A stretch of 64,000 bases of DNA from Plantibacter sp. VKM Ac-2880 (GCF_015351235.1 NZ_JADKSJ010000001.1:620001-684000); one strand, 5' to 3'; shown: positions 5,830 to 14,914, numbered from the stretch's first letter. Made by a program: numbers and translations. Notes: generated by a model from the letters alone, not told the origin.

Positions 5830-8811
5830 TCAGTCGGGTCGCTCGGCGCTCGCCGCGAGTAATCCGCTCGCTCCGGCGACCATCGCGGCCTCGGTCCGGG
5901 TCGACACGCCGAGCTTCCGCAGGATGGCCGAGACGTGGACGCTGGCCGTCTTCGCGCTGATGAACAGGCGCTCACCGATCTGCGGGTTGCTGAGGCCCTC
6001 CGCGACGAGCTGCAGCACCTGGCGTTCGCGCGCGGTCAGCTCCACCGACCCGCCCGACGTGCGTGCCCGAGGTCGGCCGTCGAGGTTCAGCGATGCCCGC
6101 GCCGCCAATGCCCGAGCACCGTCGAGGACGAGCCCGGCGCCGAGTGTCGTCGCCTCCGAGACGGCCGTGATGAGGGCATCCTGCGCCCGGGGACGATCGC
6201 CGGCGGCCACCAGCGCCTCCGCCAGCCGCAGCGCCGTGTACGGCGCGAGCACCGCCGGTGCGAACGGGCGCTCGGCCATCGCGCGAGCCGTCTCCCAGGC
6301 TGCGGAGTCCTCGCCGGTGCCGTCCGGCCCGCCGAGTTCGGCGTCGACCAGGGCACTCCACAGCGGTGCGGTCGGCCAGAACCGCTCTTTCGCGATGAGC
6401 GCCCGCCAGCGCGTCGCCTGCTCCCGGAGGCGTGCGTCGTCGAGGCCGGCGAACGGCCCGGATTCGAGATCCAGGGTGCCAGCTGCCCGGGCGATGCGCA
6501 CCTGGGCCAGGACCCGAGCTGCGTCCGCCAGCGCAGGAAGGTCGTAGGCCGGCATCGGGCGGTGGTCGGGGGCGTCGAACACGCCGACGCCGGCGGGCGA
6601 CCACGCTCCGGCGAGGTCGCCGGTGGCGAGACCGACCTGCATCACGACCCGCGCGACGCCGAACCGGGTCTGCACCTCCAGGCCAGACAGTGAGAGCATC
6701 CCCTTCCGCCACCGGCGGTAGAGCGTCGCTGCGGTCTCGGCATCGCCACGCCACAGCATGAGGAGGATGAGCGACTGGCGGAGGTACACGGAGAACGCGA
6801 GCGGCGGCTGCAGCGCAAGCGCGCGGTGCACCCGTTCCTCCGCCTCGTCCCATCGACCGAGCGCCACCAGGGGGTCGACCGCGTTCGACGACAGGATGAG
6901 CCCAGAGCTGCGCTCGACGCCCAGTGCCCTCGCCCGCGCGACACCTTCCAGCGCCGATGCGAGCGCCTCCTCGTACGAACCGAGCAGGTTCGCCATGTCG
7001 GAGGCGTTCACCCGGTACCGGAGGAGCGCGCTGCCGTCGCCGTCGGCCAGCGACTCCGCGGTCGCGAGCATCGGCCTTCCGGCGTCCAGCTCACCACGGT
7101 GGATGCGGGCGATGCCGCCGATGTTCGCCGCGACCGAGGCGTTCCGCGCCGAGCCGGTGCGCGCGGCCTCCTGCGCGGCGGCGTCGGCGTACTCGATCGC
7201 CCGCTCCAGTCGACCGATGATCATGTGTCGTGCGGCGAGGCTCGTGAGCAGCACACCGCGCAGCTCGCCCGGGGTGTCGGCGGGGACGCGGGCCAGGGCC
7301 TGTTCGAGAAGCTCCACCGACCCTGGCCGCCCGAGGTTCGCGAGGTAGAACGCCTTGTCGCGCAGCAGCTTGGCCTGATCGAGGTCGTCGCGGTCCTCCG
7401 GCGTGGCGAGCACCTCGTCGACCATGGCGATCGCCCGGTCCGTCCAGCCCGCGTTCCGGAGGGCGCTCGCCGTCCGTCGCATGAGTTCCGACCGTGAGCG
7501 GCCGACGAGGTCCTGCGCCTCGGGGATCTGGTCCCAGATCTCGAGCAGGCGTTCCCCGAGCTGCGCCTCCGTGCTGTACGCGAAGGCGGCATGCGCCTGC
7601 TCCATGGCTCGCACGGTGGCCGGGAACGCCCGCCCGACGTCGCGAGCGAGCATCCAGTGGTAGGACACCTCGGCCGCGACTGGTTCGACCCCGGCCGCGG
7701 CCTCCAGGGCCTCGGCGAACCCGGCGTGGAAGCGGGTCCGTTCGCCCGGCAGCAGGTCGTCGTGGATCGCCTCCCGGACGAGCGCGTGACGGAACGCGTA
7801 GGTGGTCGCGTCCGCGACGAGGACGTTCGCCCCGATGGCCTCCCGCACGCCGGCGTCGAGGGCGTGGTGGTCGCCGGTGAACACCCGTTCCAGGAGCGCG
7901 TGCTCGACGCGGACACCGCCGGCGGAGATCACGCGCAGCAACTGTTGGGTGGTGGGCGTGAGCCGTTCGTAGCGGGCGAGGAGGAGCTCGCGGAGGGTGT
8001 CGGGCAGATCGTCGCCGTCATCATCGCCGTCGCGGTCGTCGCCGAGTCCCAGGAGTTCCTCCACGAAGAAGGGGACGCCCTCGCTGCGGGCGTACACGCT
8101 GTCGATGGAGACCGTGTCGAGCGAGCTGCCGCGGATGGCGATGGCCTGACGCAGCACATCGCCGCGGCTCAGACGCTCGAGGCCGTGCCGTTCGACCCGC
8201 CTCGTGCGGTCGAGTTCGGCCAGAAACCCGCGCAGGGGGTGTCCGCGCGACACGTCCTCGTTGCGGACGGTGAGCACGATCATCACGTGGGCATCGGTCA
8301 GGACGCGCACGAGGAACGCGAGCAGGCTGAGGGTCGCGCCGTCGGCCCAGTGGACGTCCTCGATCGCGACGACCACGGGCTGCTCTCGGGAGAGCGCCTC
8401 GAGCAGGACGGCGACGGTCTCGTGGAGCCGCCCCACGCCGCCGTCGCGCTGGTCCTCCGGCTCCACACCGGGCGACGGCAGGAGGGTCTCGAGCGAGGCC
8501 CGGCCGGGCCCGGCGGCGTCGAGCACGGCCTCGCGGCTCCGTCGTGCGACGAGGTCCTTCATGAGGCCCAGCACGGGTGCGTACGGCGCGGCGACGTCGC
8601 CGAGGTCGACGCACTGCCCCGTGATCACGAGCGCCGACGAGCGGACCGACCGGGTGAACTCCGTCAATAGTCGGGTCTTCCCGATCCCGGCTTCGCCGCT
8701 CAGGACCATACTGCGCGATCCGTCCGCGGCGACGGTGTCGAAGACGGACCGCATCGCAGCGAGGTCGGACGCGCGCCCGATCATCGTCGGGCTCGTCGCG
8801 GGCAGGGTCAC
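5830..8811 (-). CDS. LuxR-family AAA regulator (LAL/MalT type)
   Basis: 993 residues. An N-terminal AAA/NACHT-like ATPase has Walker A GEAGIGKT (about 39-46) and Walker B VVAIEDVHWAD (about 150-160). A long helical TPR-like middle (about 400-900) follows, then a C-terminal LuxR helix-turn-helix (LTARERQVLQLVAEGLSNPQIG, about 925-985). LAL proteins are large signal-responsive activators; the ATPase gates oligomerisation and the middle part often binds an inducer. The start is a GTG that overlaps the stop of a microgene by 4 bases (GTGA), so the two are co-translated. No pathway genes lie immediately beside it, so the target is unknown. Confidence 0.9.
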   Translation of the reverse strand: MTLPATSPTMIGRASDLAAMRSVFDTVAADGSRSMVLSGEAGIGKTRLLTEFTRSVRSSALVITGQCVDLGDVAAPYAPVLGLMKDLVARRSREAVLDAAGPGRASLETLLPSPGVEPEDQRDGGVGRLHETVAVLLEALSREQPVVVAIEDVHWADGATLSLLAFLVRVLTDAHVMIVLTVRNEDVSRGHPLRGFLAELDRTRRVERHGLERLSRGDVLRQAIAIRGSSLDTVSIDSVYARSEGVPFFVEELLGLGDDRDGDDDGDDLPDTLRELLLARYERLTPTTQQLLRVISAGGVRVEHALLERVFTGDHHALDAGVREAIGANVLVADATTYAFRHALVREAIHDDLLPGERTRFHAGFAEALEAAAGVEPVAAEVSYHWMLARDVGRAFPATVRAMEQAHAAFAYSTEAQLGERLLEIWDQIPEAQDLVGRSRSELMRRTASALRNAGWTDRAIAMVDEVLATPEDRDDLDQAKLLRDKAFYLANLGRPGSVELLEQALARVPADTPGELRGVLLTSLAARHMIIGRLERAIEYADAAAQEAARTGSARNASVAANIGGIARIHRGELDAGRPMLATAESLADGDGSALLRYRVNASDMANLLGSYEEALASALEGVARARALGVERSSGLILSSNAVDPLVALGRWDEAEERVHRALALQPPLAFSVYLRQSLILLMLWRGDAETAATLYRRWRKGMLSLSGLEVQTRFGVARVVMQVGLATGDLAGAWSPAGVGVFDAPDHRPMPAYDLPALADAARVLAQVRIARAAGTLDLESGPFAGLDDARLREQATRWRALIAKERFWPTAPLWSALVDAELGGPDGTGEDSAAWETARAMAERPFAPAVLAPYTALRLAEALVAAGDRPRAQDALITAVSEATTLGAGLVLDGARALAARASLNLDGRPRARTSGGSVELTARERQVLQLVAEGLSNPQIGERLFISAKTASVHVSAILRKLGVSTRTEAAMVAGASGLLAASAERPD

Positions 8812-8972
8812 CTCTCCATGGTCCCACCCTGGTCGTGGTGGGGAGCGCCCTCGTCGAGCAGGCGCTCGCGGTGTCGCCGCCGCCGTTCGAGGTCCTGCTC
8901 GAGCTGGTGCTCGAAGAACCGTCTCGTCTCGGCCGACATGGCCGAGCTGTAGGTCGCGCTCGTGATCATCAT
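8808..8972 (-). CDS. 54-residue helical protein coupled to the LAL regulator
   Basis: Starts MMITSATYSSAMSAET and continues as a charged, Arg/Glu-rich helix (FFEHQLEQDLERRRRHRERL), probably a short coiled coil. Its TGA overlaps the GTG of the LAL gene by 4 bases, a classic translational-coupling arrangement that supports a real gene. ATG 8972 or 8969. No known family. A small partner or leader controlling the regulator is plausible, but inference. Confidence 0.5.
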   Translation of the reverse strand: MMITSATYSSAMSAETRRFFEHQLEQDLERRRRHRERLLDEGAPHHDQGGTMER

Positions 8973-9167
8973 GGCTGTCCCTCCACGAGCCGGCTGCGGA
9001 TGCCGTGCTCGGACACCAACGTTCCGCTCTGAGGTACCCCCACTACCTCGGGCACCTGCCCTATTCCGGCCGTGGGGCGCGGCGGGCTTCGCGATGAGGG
9101 GCACGTCCCGGCTGCGGAGGGCGTACGGTTGCCGTTCACGCACCATGACCTCATTGAGGACATCACG

Positions 9168-9461
9168 ATGGAAAGCAGCACTCTCACCCTCGGCGGGCTC
9201 GTCTACGACCTGGCCCCGAACACCGTCATCACGAAGCTGAAGGACACGATGGAGCGGGCAGCGCTCTCGGGCGGCGGCTTCGTCGATCTGGACGTCGTCG
9301 GCGAGGACTCGGCGAGTGTCTTCGTCAGTCCGGGGACGTCGATCTACTTCACGACCAACGAACGCCGCGGACCGCGCCCGGTCCGTCCGCGCGAGCCCTC
9401 CGGGGTCGCCCTCAGTGCGACCGAGGCGGTCGACTGGGAGCTCGGCTTCTACGGCCTCTGA
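9168..9461 (+). CDS. Hypothetical 97-residue protein
   Basis: ATG preceded by TGAGGA at suitable spacing (8 bases). The sequence has alternating hydrophobic and acidic stretches (LTLGGLVYDLAPNTVITKLK, then GGGFVDLDVVGEDSASVFVS), looks like a small alpha/beta fold, and has no signal or membrane segment. It resembles the small uncharacterised actinobacterial proteins often carried as single genes. No function assigned. Confidence 0.6.
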   Translation: MESSTLTLGGLVYDLAPNTVITKLKDTMERAALSGGGFVDLDVVGEDSASVFVSPGTSIYFTTNERRGPRPVRPREPSGVALSATEAVDWELGFYGL

Positions 9462-9509
9462 TCCGGGCGGCCGGGCGGCCGACGCTCAGGGACGGATGCG
9501 GAGGCGGGA

Positions 9510-10367
9510 TCAGTCCGCGTTCGACCGAAGGTAGGTCTCCATGTCCATCGGTGGCACGCCGGTGATGTCCTCGATCGCCGGGCTCACCTCAGCCATCGCG
9601 CCGCTGCCGATGGCCGTGTAGGTGCTCACCCAGGCGTCGACCTCCCAGTCGGGTGCGCCGTAGGAGGCGCGCGACGCGTAGGCCTCCTCGATCGTCTCGT
9701 CGTGGAAGGTGACCTCGCGATCGCGGACGCGGCTGATCGTCGCGGCGACCTCCGCCATCGTGAGTGCTTCCGGGCCGGTGAGGTCGTAGGTGCGACCGGC
9801 GTGGGGCGCCGGGTCGACGAGGATCGCCGCGGCGGCCCGGGCGATGTCGGCGCGGGCGACGAAGGACGCGCGACCGTCGCCGGCCGGCCCACGGATGACG
9901 CCGTCCTCACCGACGAGGGCCTCCATGATGTCGAGGTAGAAGCCGTCCCGGAGGAACGTCCACCGCATACCCGACGCTCGGATGTGCTCCTCGGTCGCGT
10001 GGTGGTCGCGCGCCAGCGTGAACACGGCATCCGGCGCCGCAGCAGCGAACGAGGTGTACACCAGGTGCTGCACGCCGGCGGCGGCCGCGGCATCGATGAA
10101 CGAGCGGTGCTGGTCGACGCGGTCGGCGCTCTCCGCCCCCGACACCATGAAGAGGGTGTCGACGCCCTCGAGTGCGGCGCGGGCCGCCGCCTGGTCGGTG
10201 TAGGTGAACCGGTGCACGGTGCTGCGGGGATGCTGCGGCGCCTTCGCGGGGGTGCGGACCAGCAGGCGTTGCGCGGTCCCGCGGGCGGCGAGGTCCTGCG
10301 CCACGAGGCTGCCGAGCGCGCCGGTCGATCCGGTGACGGCGATGGGCCGGGGTGTGCTCGGGTTCAC
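9510..10367 (-). CDS. NmrA-like NAD(P)-binding reductase (QorB-like)
   Basis: 285 residues, usual length for NmrA/TMR-like atypical SDRs. N-terminal Rossmann motif TGSTGALGSLV (about 12-22) binds NAD(P)H, followed by DTLFMVSG and VYTSFAAAAP in place of the classical catalytic region. The lack of a YxxxK catalytic pair at the usual position fits this subfamily, which includes quinone reductases and redox-sensing regulators. It lies 37 bases downstream of the S4-domain gene in the same direction and is probably co-transcribed with it. Substrate unknown. Confidence 0.85.
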   Translation of the reverse strand: MNPSTPRPIAVTGSTGALGSLVAQDLAARGTAQRLLVRTPAKAPQHPRSTVHRFTYTDQAAARAALEGVDTLFMVSGAESADRVDQHRSFIDAAAAAGVQHLVYTSFAAAAPDAVFTLARDHHATEEHIRASGMRWTFLRDGFYLDIMEALVGEDGVIRGPAGDGRASFVARADIARAAAAILVDPAPHAGRTYDLTGPEALTMAEVAATISRVRDREVTFHDETIEEAYASRASYGAPDWEVDAWVSTYTAIGSGAMAEVSPAIEDITGVPPMDMETYLRSNAD

Positions 10368-10404
10368 GGGGTTCCTCTCGACGCGGCGATGCAGGGCGGG
10401 GCGA

Positions 10405-10632
10405 TCAGGGACGGACGCGGACGCTGCGCCCTTCGAGCGACACGACGTCGTCGAGCTGCAACTGCCGACCGCGTCGGCGATCGACCTCGCCGTTGACCTG
10501 CACGGCGCCGTCGGCGATCGCGGCCTTCACATCTCCGCCGGAGTCGAGCAGACCCGCGAACTTCAGGAACTGCCCGAGTCGGATGCCCTCGCCGCCGATC
10601 GGGACGTCGGTGATCTCTGCCGGGTTCGTCAT
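10405..10632 (-). CDS. S4-domain RNA-binding protein (YbcJ/YaaA type)
   Basis: 75 residues consisting of a single S4 RNA-binding domain: IRLGQFLKFAGLLDSGGDVKA, then VQVNGEVDRRRGRQLQ, the standard S4 alpha-L pattern with basic loop. Stand-alone S4 proteins of this size bind rRNA or ribosome-associated RNA. A -10 hexamer TAGCAT stands 6 bases before the ATG, so the transcript is probably leaderless. Lies upstream of, and probably in an operon with, the NmrA-like reductase. Confidence 0.85.
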   Translation of the reverse strand: MTNPAEITDVPIGGEGIRLGQFLKFAGLLDSGGDVKAAIADGAVQVNGEVDRRRGRQLQLDDVVSLEGRSVRVRP

Positions 10633-10638
10633 CCCCGA

Positions 10639-10644
10639 ATGCTA
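10639..10644 (-). promoter_or_regulatory. -10 element, leaderless type
   Basis: TAGCAT (minus strand) ends 6 bases before the ATG of the S4 gene. Confidence 0.45.
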
Positions 10645-10732
10645 ACAAGGTCCTGGGGGTGGGGTCCGCAGGCGGCATGTGGCTGTACCCTCAGCGGTAC
10701 AGGGTCACCGTGGCTCGCAAAGGAGCACCAAC

Positions 10733-10879
10733 ATGGGCGAGAAGTCAGCACGTAAAGAGGGCGGCAAGACCGCACCGGCGAAGACGCTGAAGGAGAAGCG
10801 GACCGCGAAGGCCGACAAGAAGGCCGGCAACGCGCGTTCGGAGAACACCGACGCGGTCACGCGGGTCAAGAACCGCTAG
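10733..10879 (+). CDS. 48-residue lysine-rich basic protein
   Basis: Preceded by AAAGGAG at good spacing. The product is strongly basic, low in complexity and likely disordered (KEKRTAKADKKAGNARSEN). Similar Lys/Ala-rich small proteins are widespread and uncharacterised in Microbacteriaceae. A possible -10 (TACCCT, 10686-10691) would give a leader of roughly 35 bases. Nucleic-acid binding is conceivable from charge alone, but not shown. Confidence 0.65.
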   Translation: MGEKSARKEGGKTAPAKTLKEKRTAKADKKAGNARSENTDAVTRVKNR

Positions 10880-10986
10880 TCCCGATCGACGACCCTCGCG
10901 GTCGGCGAAGAGCTCAGGCACCAGTCCCCTCAGGGAGACGGGCGCCTGTTCTGGTCTTCGGGCGGTTCCCGGACGATCCGCCCCGC

Positions 10987-10992
10987 TATCGT
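10987..10992 (+). promoter_or_regulatory. -10 element, leaderless type
   Basis: TATCGT ends 6 bases before the ATG of the M20 peptidase gene. Confidence 0.5.
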
Positions 10993-10998
10993 CGTGGC

Positions 10999-12213
10999 AT
11001 GTCCGACCTCAGCCCCGGCGACGACGCGCTCGAGCTCGCCCGCCTGCTCGTCTCGATCGACTCCGTCAGTCCGAGCCTCGTGCCCGGTGCACCCGGCGAG
11101 GGGGCGATCGCGGCCGTCATCGCGCAGCGGCTCGAGGGTGCCGGCTTCGCGGTCGACCTCGTGCCGGCACCGGAGGACCCGCGACGCGTCAGTGTCGTCG
11201 CCGTCCACGAAGGCTCGGAGCCGGGACGCACTGTCGTGTTCAACGGGCACCTCGACACCGTCGGCGTGGAGGGGATGGACGCCCCCTTCACGCCGCGCGT
11301 CGAGGACGGAAAGCTCTTCGGGCGTGGCACCAGCGACATGAAGGCGGGGCTTGCGGGGCTGATCGTGGCTGCGGAGCGACTCGCCGGCGAGGGCCACCCC
11401 GGCACCGTCGTCTTCACCGCCGTCGCGGACGAGGAGGATGCGAGCGTCGGGGCCGCGGCCGTCCTGCAGCACCTCGCCGACCGCGGTGTGACCGCCGAGG
11501 TGTGCCTCATCGCCGAACCCACCTGGCTGGACCGGGTCGCGGCGCACCGGGGCTACGCGGTCGTCGAGGCCACCCTGCAGGGGACGGCCGGGCACTCCTC
11601 GCAACCGGCGTTGAGCGTTGATGCACTCCGTGCCCTCGGCCACGTGCTGCAGGAGGTGGAGCTGGCCGACCAGGAGCTCCGTCAGCGGCCGGCGCACCCG
11701 CTGCTCGAATCCGGTTCGTTCACGGCGACCGTCGTTCGGGCGGGCACCGCGCCGTTCACGATCGCCGCCGAGGCCACTGTCGTCGTCGAACGACGCACGC
11801 TGCCCGGCGAACGCGCCGAGGACGCCCTCGTCGAGGTGCGGGCCATGCTCGGCGCGGTCGCGGCGCGAACGCCCGGACTCCGGACGGATGCCCGGCTCAC
11901 CCATCATCGCGAGGCCTGGGAAGCCGACGAGCAGGGCCCGGCCGCGCGATTCGCCGAGTTCCTGGCGGCCGCGCTCACCCGCGATGGTGAGACCGTGCCA
12001 GCCGCGATCGGCGCTCCCTACTGGATGGAGTCGGCGCTGTGGCAGGCGGCGGGGATCGCGACCGTCGTGTGCGGCCCCGCCGGCGGAGGACTGCACGCGG
12101 CCGAGGAGTGGGTGGACGTCGAGCAGCTTCGTCGCTTCCCTGAGGCGGTCATGGCCGCGACCCGCGATGCGCTCGCCGATGCCCGCACGAACGCTGATGC
12201 ACGGGAGGAATGA
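10999..12213 (+). CDS. M20-family metallopeptidase (ArgE/DapE-like)
   Basis: 404 residues. The di-zinc ligand pattern is complete: NGHLDTV (about 81-87), GRGTSDMKAG (about 110-119), the catalytic/ligand DEED (about 142-145) and a C-terminal GGGLHAAEEW. A dimerisation lid domain lies between about 185 and 300 (GTAGHSSQP). The family hydrolyses N-acyl amino acids or small peptides; ArgE, DapE and carboxypeptidase G2 are relatives and the substrate cannot be told apart here. Cytoplasmic. Followed after 3 bases by the ASCH gene, so it heads a two-gene operon with a leaderless-type promoter. Confidence 0.9.
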   Translation: MSDLSPGDDALELARLLVSIDSVSPSLVPGAPGEGAIAAVIAQRLEGAGFAVDLVPAPEDPRRVSVVAVHEGSEPGRTVVFNGHLDTVGVEGMDAPFTPRVEDGKLFGRGTSDMKAGLAGLIVAAERLAGEGHPGTVVFTAVADEEDASVGAAAVLQHLADRGVTAEVCLIAEPTWLDRVAAHRGYAVVEATLQGTAGHSSQPALSVDALRALGHVLQEVELADQELRQRPAHPLLESGSFTATVVRAGTAPFTIAAEATVVVERRTLPGERAEDALVEVRAMLGAVAARTPGLRTDARLTHHREAWEADEQGPAARFAEFLAAALTRDGETVPAAIGAPYWMESALWQAAGIATVVCGPAGGGLHAAEEWVDVEQLRRFPEAVMAATRDALADARTNADAREE

Positions 12214-12216
12214 CGC

Positions 12217-12732
12217 ATGGACCCGAACCAGGACGACGCACCGGTCGCCGCACCCGACCTCGACGCCGCCAGGGCGATGTGGCGGGCGTACGCCGCGCAT
12301 CATGACGGCGTTGACGCAGACGACGCCGACCACACCGTCGAGCACTTCGGCGACACGGCGCGCCTCGCCGACGAGCTCCTCGACGTGGTGCTCAGCGGCA
12401 CGAAGCGGGCCACCGCCGAACTCGTGTCGGAGTTCGCCCATCGCGGCGATCCGCTCCCTCGGATCGGCTCGCATTGGATCGCCTGCGACAGCACCGGGGC
12501 TCCACGGATCGTCATCCGCAGCACCTCGCTCCGCGTCGGCCCGTTCGCGAGTGCCGACGCCGCCTTCGCGTTCGCGGAGGGCGAGGACGACCGCACCCTG
12601 GTGAGCTGGCAGCGCGAACACCGGCGCTACTGGGAGCGGACCAGTGCGGCGCGCGGTGCCGTGTGGTCCGAGTCCGAGGAGATCGTGTTCGAGTACTTCG
12701 CCGTGGTGTGGCCGCCGGAGCACGCCGACTGA
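12217..12732 (+). CDS. ASCH-domain protein
   Basis: 171 residues with the ASCH fold: ELLDVVLSGTKRATAELV (about 47-64), the charged groove motif of the family, and a later SWQREHRRYWER segment (about 129-140). ASCH domains are related to PUA and are predicted to bind RNA; some members hydrolyse modified nucleosides. The ATG follows the peptidase stop by 3 bases with GGAGGAA overlapping its end, so the two are co-translated. Function unassigned. Confidence 0.85.
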   Translation: MDPNQDDAPVAAPDLDAARAMWRAYAAHHDGVDADDADHTVEHFGDTARLADELLDVVLSGTKRATAELVSEFAHRGDPLPRIGSHWIACDSTGAPRIVIRSTSLRVGPFASADAAFAFAEGEDDRTLVSWQREHRRYWERTSAARGAVWSESEEIVFEYFAVVWPPEHAD

Positions 12733-12756
12733 CACGTTCCGGTCAGGCCCGTTCCG

Positions 12757-12762
12757 TAGACT
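12757..12762 (+). promoter_or_regulatory. -10 element, leaderless type
   Basis: TAGACT ends 6 bases before the ATG of the NUDIX gene. Confidence 0.5.
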
Positions 12763-12768
12763 CCCCGC

Positions 12769-13239
12769 ATGCCGATGTCCGACTACGTCGCCTCGATCCG
12801 CTCCCACATCGGAACCGCGTTCCTCATGCTCCCCGGGGTCACCGCCGTCATCAGGGACGGCGACCGGTTCCTGCTCGCCCGCCATCGCCACTCCGGCCTC
12901 TGGAGTCTGATCGGTGGCGGCGTCGAGCCCGGCGAGGAACCGGCCGACGCGCTGCTGCGCGAGGTCCTGGAGGAGACGGGTGCCCGCATCCGCATCCGCG
13001 GCATCGTCGGGGTGTACGGCGGTGAACCGATGATGGTGCGCTACCCGAACGGCGACCACGTGGGCTACGTGACCACCGCCTACGACTGCGAGCCGCTGAG
13101 CGAGGCGAACCCCGATCAGGAGGAGCTCCTCGAACTCGGTTGGTTCGCCAGGGACGACATCCAGTACCTGTCACGACGCGACTGGATCGACCGCGTCATC
13201 GCCGACGCCCCCGGTCGCGCACCGGCGGACGAGGCCTGA
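12769..13239 (+). CDS. NUDIX hydrolase
   Basis: 156 residues with a canonical Nudix box GGGVEPGEEPADALLREVLEETG (about 46-68; GX5EX7REUXEEXGU), which binds Mg2+ and cleaves a nucleoside-diphosphate-linked substrate. The preceding LARHRHSGLWSLIGG strand is typical. No extra domain indicates the substrate, so it may be a housecleaning or ADP-ribose/NADH-type enzyme. Leaderless-type promoter. It converges on the RecQ gene with only 12 bases between the stops. Confidence 0.9.
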   Translation: MPMSDYVASIRSHIGTAFLMLPGVTAVIRDGDRFLLARHRHSGLWSLIGGGVEPGEEPADALLREVLEETGARIRIRGIVGVYGGEPMMVRYPNGDHVGYVTTAYDCEPLSEANPDQEELLELGWFARDDIQYLSRRDWIDRVIADAPGRAPADEA

Positions 13240-13251
13240 CCGGCGCAGCGC

Positions 13252-14907
13252 TCAGGCCGAGGCGAGCTCCTGAGCGGTGAGGACCCCGGTCTCGAGTGCC
13301 GAGAGGGCCACGACCTTGTAGCCCTCGGCCTCGAAGAAGATGGTGACGCGGTCGGGTTCGACGCCCATGACGGTCCCCGGCCCCCACTCCCGGTGGTGCA
13401 CCTCCTGGTCGACGTGGAGTGGGGCCGTGCCGGTGGCGGAACCGAGGCGCTCCTGTTCCTGCTGCGCCTCGTGTCGCTCGCAGCCGTCGCAGTTCCCGCA
13501 CCACTCGGGGGCGTCGACCCCGAAGTACTCGAGCAGCATCCGGCGGCGGCAGTGGGAGGTCTCGGCGTAGGCGCGCATCATCGCCAACCGCGATTCGGCG
13601 ATGCGTTCCCGTGATTCGAGCATCTCTTGGACGGCTCGGATGGCACGCTTCGGACCGATGTCGTCGACCGCCCGGACGCCGTCGGTGGTGTCCACCAGCT
13701 GAGCGTCCGCGAGGTCGTTCACGACCCGGGTGATCGTGCGTCGCGGCTGATCGAGCTGTGCCGCCAGATCGGAGATGCTCAGTCCGGGCGTGGAACGGAC
13801 CGTCCGCCACACCGAGCGCACCGCCGACTCCGACACCGAGCGTTTCGTGAAGAACCGTCTGAGCCCGAGGTCCTCCGCGCGGTAGTGCAGGACCGTCGTG
13901 GCGGGCTCGCCGTCGCGGCCCGCGCGGCCGACCTCCTGGTAGTACGCGTCGAGCGACTCCGTCGTCGTGGCGTGCAGGACGAACCGCACATCGGCGCGGT
14001 CGATCCCCATGCCGAACGCGGAGGTCGCGACGACGACGTCGAGCTCACCGGCCCGCCACCGGTCGTGGACCGCACGCCGATCCTTGGGCTTCAAGCCGGC
14101 GTGGTACGCGGCGACCCGGCGTCCATCGGCGGCGATCTCCTCGGCATACCGCTCCGTCTCCCGGCGCGTCGCCACGTAGACCAGTCCGGGGGCGGTCCAG
14201 CTACGGGCCTCCTCGACGACCGCCGCCCGCTTCTCTGGCTCGCGCTCATGGCGGTGCACGACCAGGCGGATCTCCGGGCGGTCGACCCCGTGCACCTGCA
14301 CGTCCGGGTCGTGCATGCGCAACCGCTCGATGATCTCCGCGCGCACGGGGCCCGAGGCGGTGGCCGTCATGGCGAGCACGGGTGGGTCGCCGAGCTCGCG
14401 ACGCGCGTCCGCCAACCGCAGGTAGTCGGGCCGGAAGTCGGTTCCCCACGACGACACGCAGTGGGCCTCGTCGACGACGAACAGGGAGACACCGGCCGCC
14501 GCGAGCCGCGCGACGGTCTCCTCGTTCGCGAGCTGTTCCGGAGCCAGCAGCACGTAGACCGGGCCGCCCTCGTCGATGCGTTCCCACGCCGCCTCGATGG
14601 CCGCTGTACCGAGCGAGGCGTTGAGCGCGACCGCGGGAGGGGCGGCCGGTGCGGCCTCGATCGAGGCGAGCTGATCGGCCTGCAGGGCGACGAGCGGCGA
14701 GACGACGAGGGTCACCCCGCCGCGCTGGGCGCCGGCGATCTGGTACACCGCCGACTTCCCGCCACCGGTGGCGAGGACCACGAGGGTGTCGCGGCCGGCG
14801 ACGGCCGACTGGATCGCCTCACGCTGCCCCGGCAGGAGCGTGTCCCAGCCGAAATCCTCGCGCGCGATGCGATCGATGGAACCGGCGGCCGGACGTGAAG
14901 TACCCAT
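13252..14907 (-). CDS. recQ: RecQ-family ATP-dependent DNA helicase with Tudor-like tail
   Basis: 551 residues. Superfamily 2 helicase core: Walker A ATGGGKS (about 44-50), DEAH box VVDEAHCVSSWG, QxxGRAGRDG (motif VI). A zinc-binding module follows (CRRRMLLEYFGV, then CGNCDGC). In place of an HRDC domain, the last 50 residues read HREWGPGTVMGVEPDRVTI and EGYKVVAL, a pattern like the Tudor tail of UvrD/PcrA that contacts RNA polymerase. RecQ helicases unwind 3' to 5' during recombination and fork repair. Start chosen at the ATG with TACCGT 7 bases upstream (leaderless type); a longer in-frame extension has no homology to the family. Confidence 0.9.
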   Translation of the reverse strand: MGTSRPAAGSIDRIAREDFGWDTLLPGQREAIQSAVAGRDTLVVLATGGGKSAVYQIAGAQRGGVTLVVSPLVALQADQLASIEAAPAAPPAVALNASLGTAAIEAAWERIDEGGPVYVLLAPEQLANEETVARLAAAGVSLFVVDEAHCVSSWGTDFRPDYLRLADARRELGDPPVLAMTATASGPVRAEIIERLRMHDPDVQVHGVDRPEIRLVVHRHEREPEKRAAVVEEARSWTAPGLVYVATRRETERYAEEIAADGRRVAAYHAGLKPKDRRAVHDRWRAGELDVVVATSAFGMGIDRADVRFVLHATTTESLDAYYQEVGRAGRDGEPATTVLHYRAEDLGLRRFFTKRSVSESAVRSVWRTVRSTPGLSISDLAAQLDQPRRTITRVVNDLADAQLVDTTDGVRAVDDIGPKRAIRAVQEMLESRERIAESRLAMMRAYAETSHCRRRMLLEYFGVDAPEWCGNCDGCERHEAQQEQERLGSATGTAPLHVDQEVHHREWGPGTVMGVEPDRVTIFFEAEGYKVVALSALETGVLTAQELASA

Positions 14908-14914
14908 GTCCAGG

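Noticed and set aside
10930-13059. 709-codon open frame opposite the M20, ASCH and NUDIX genes
   Set aside because: Antisense shadow; no recognisable family, and the plus-strand genes have complete catalytic motifs.
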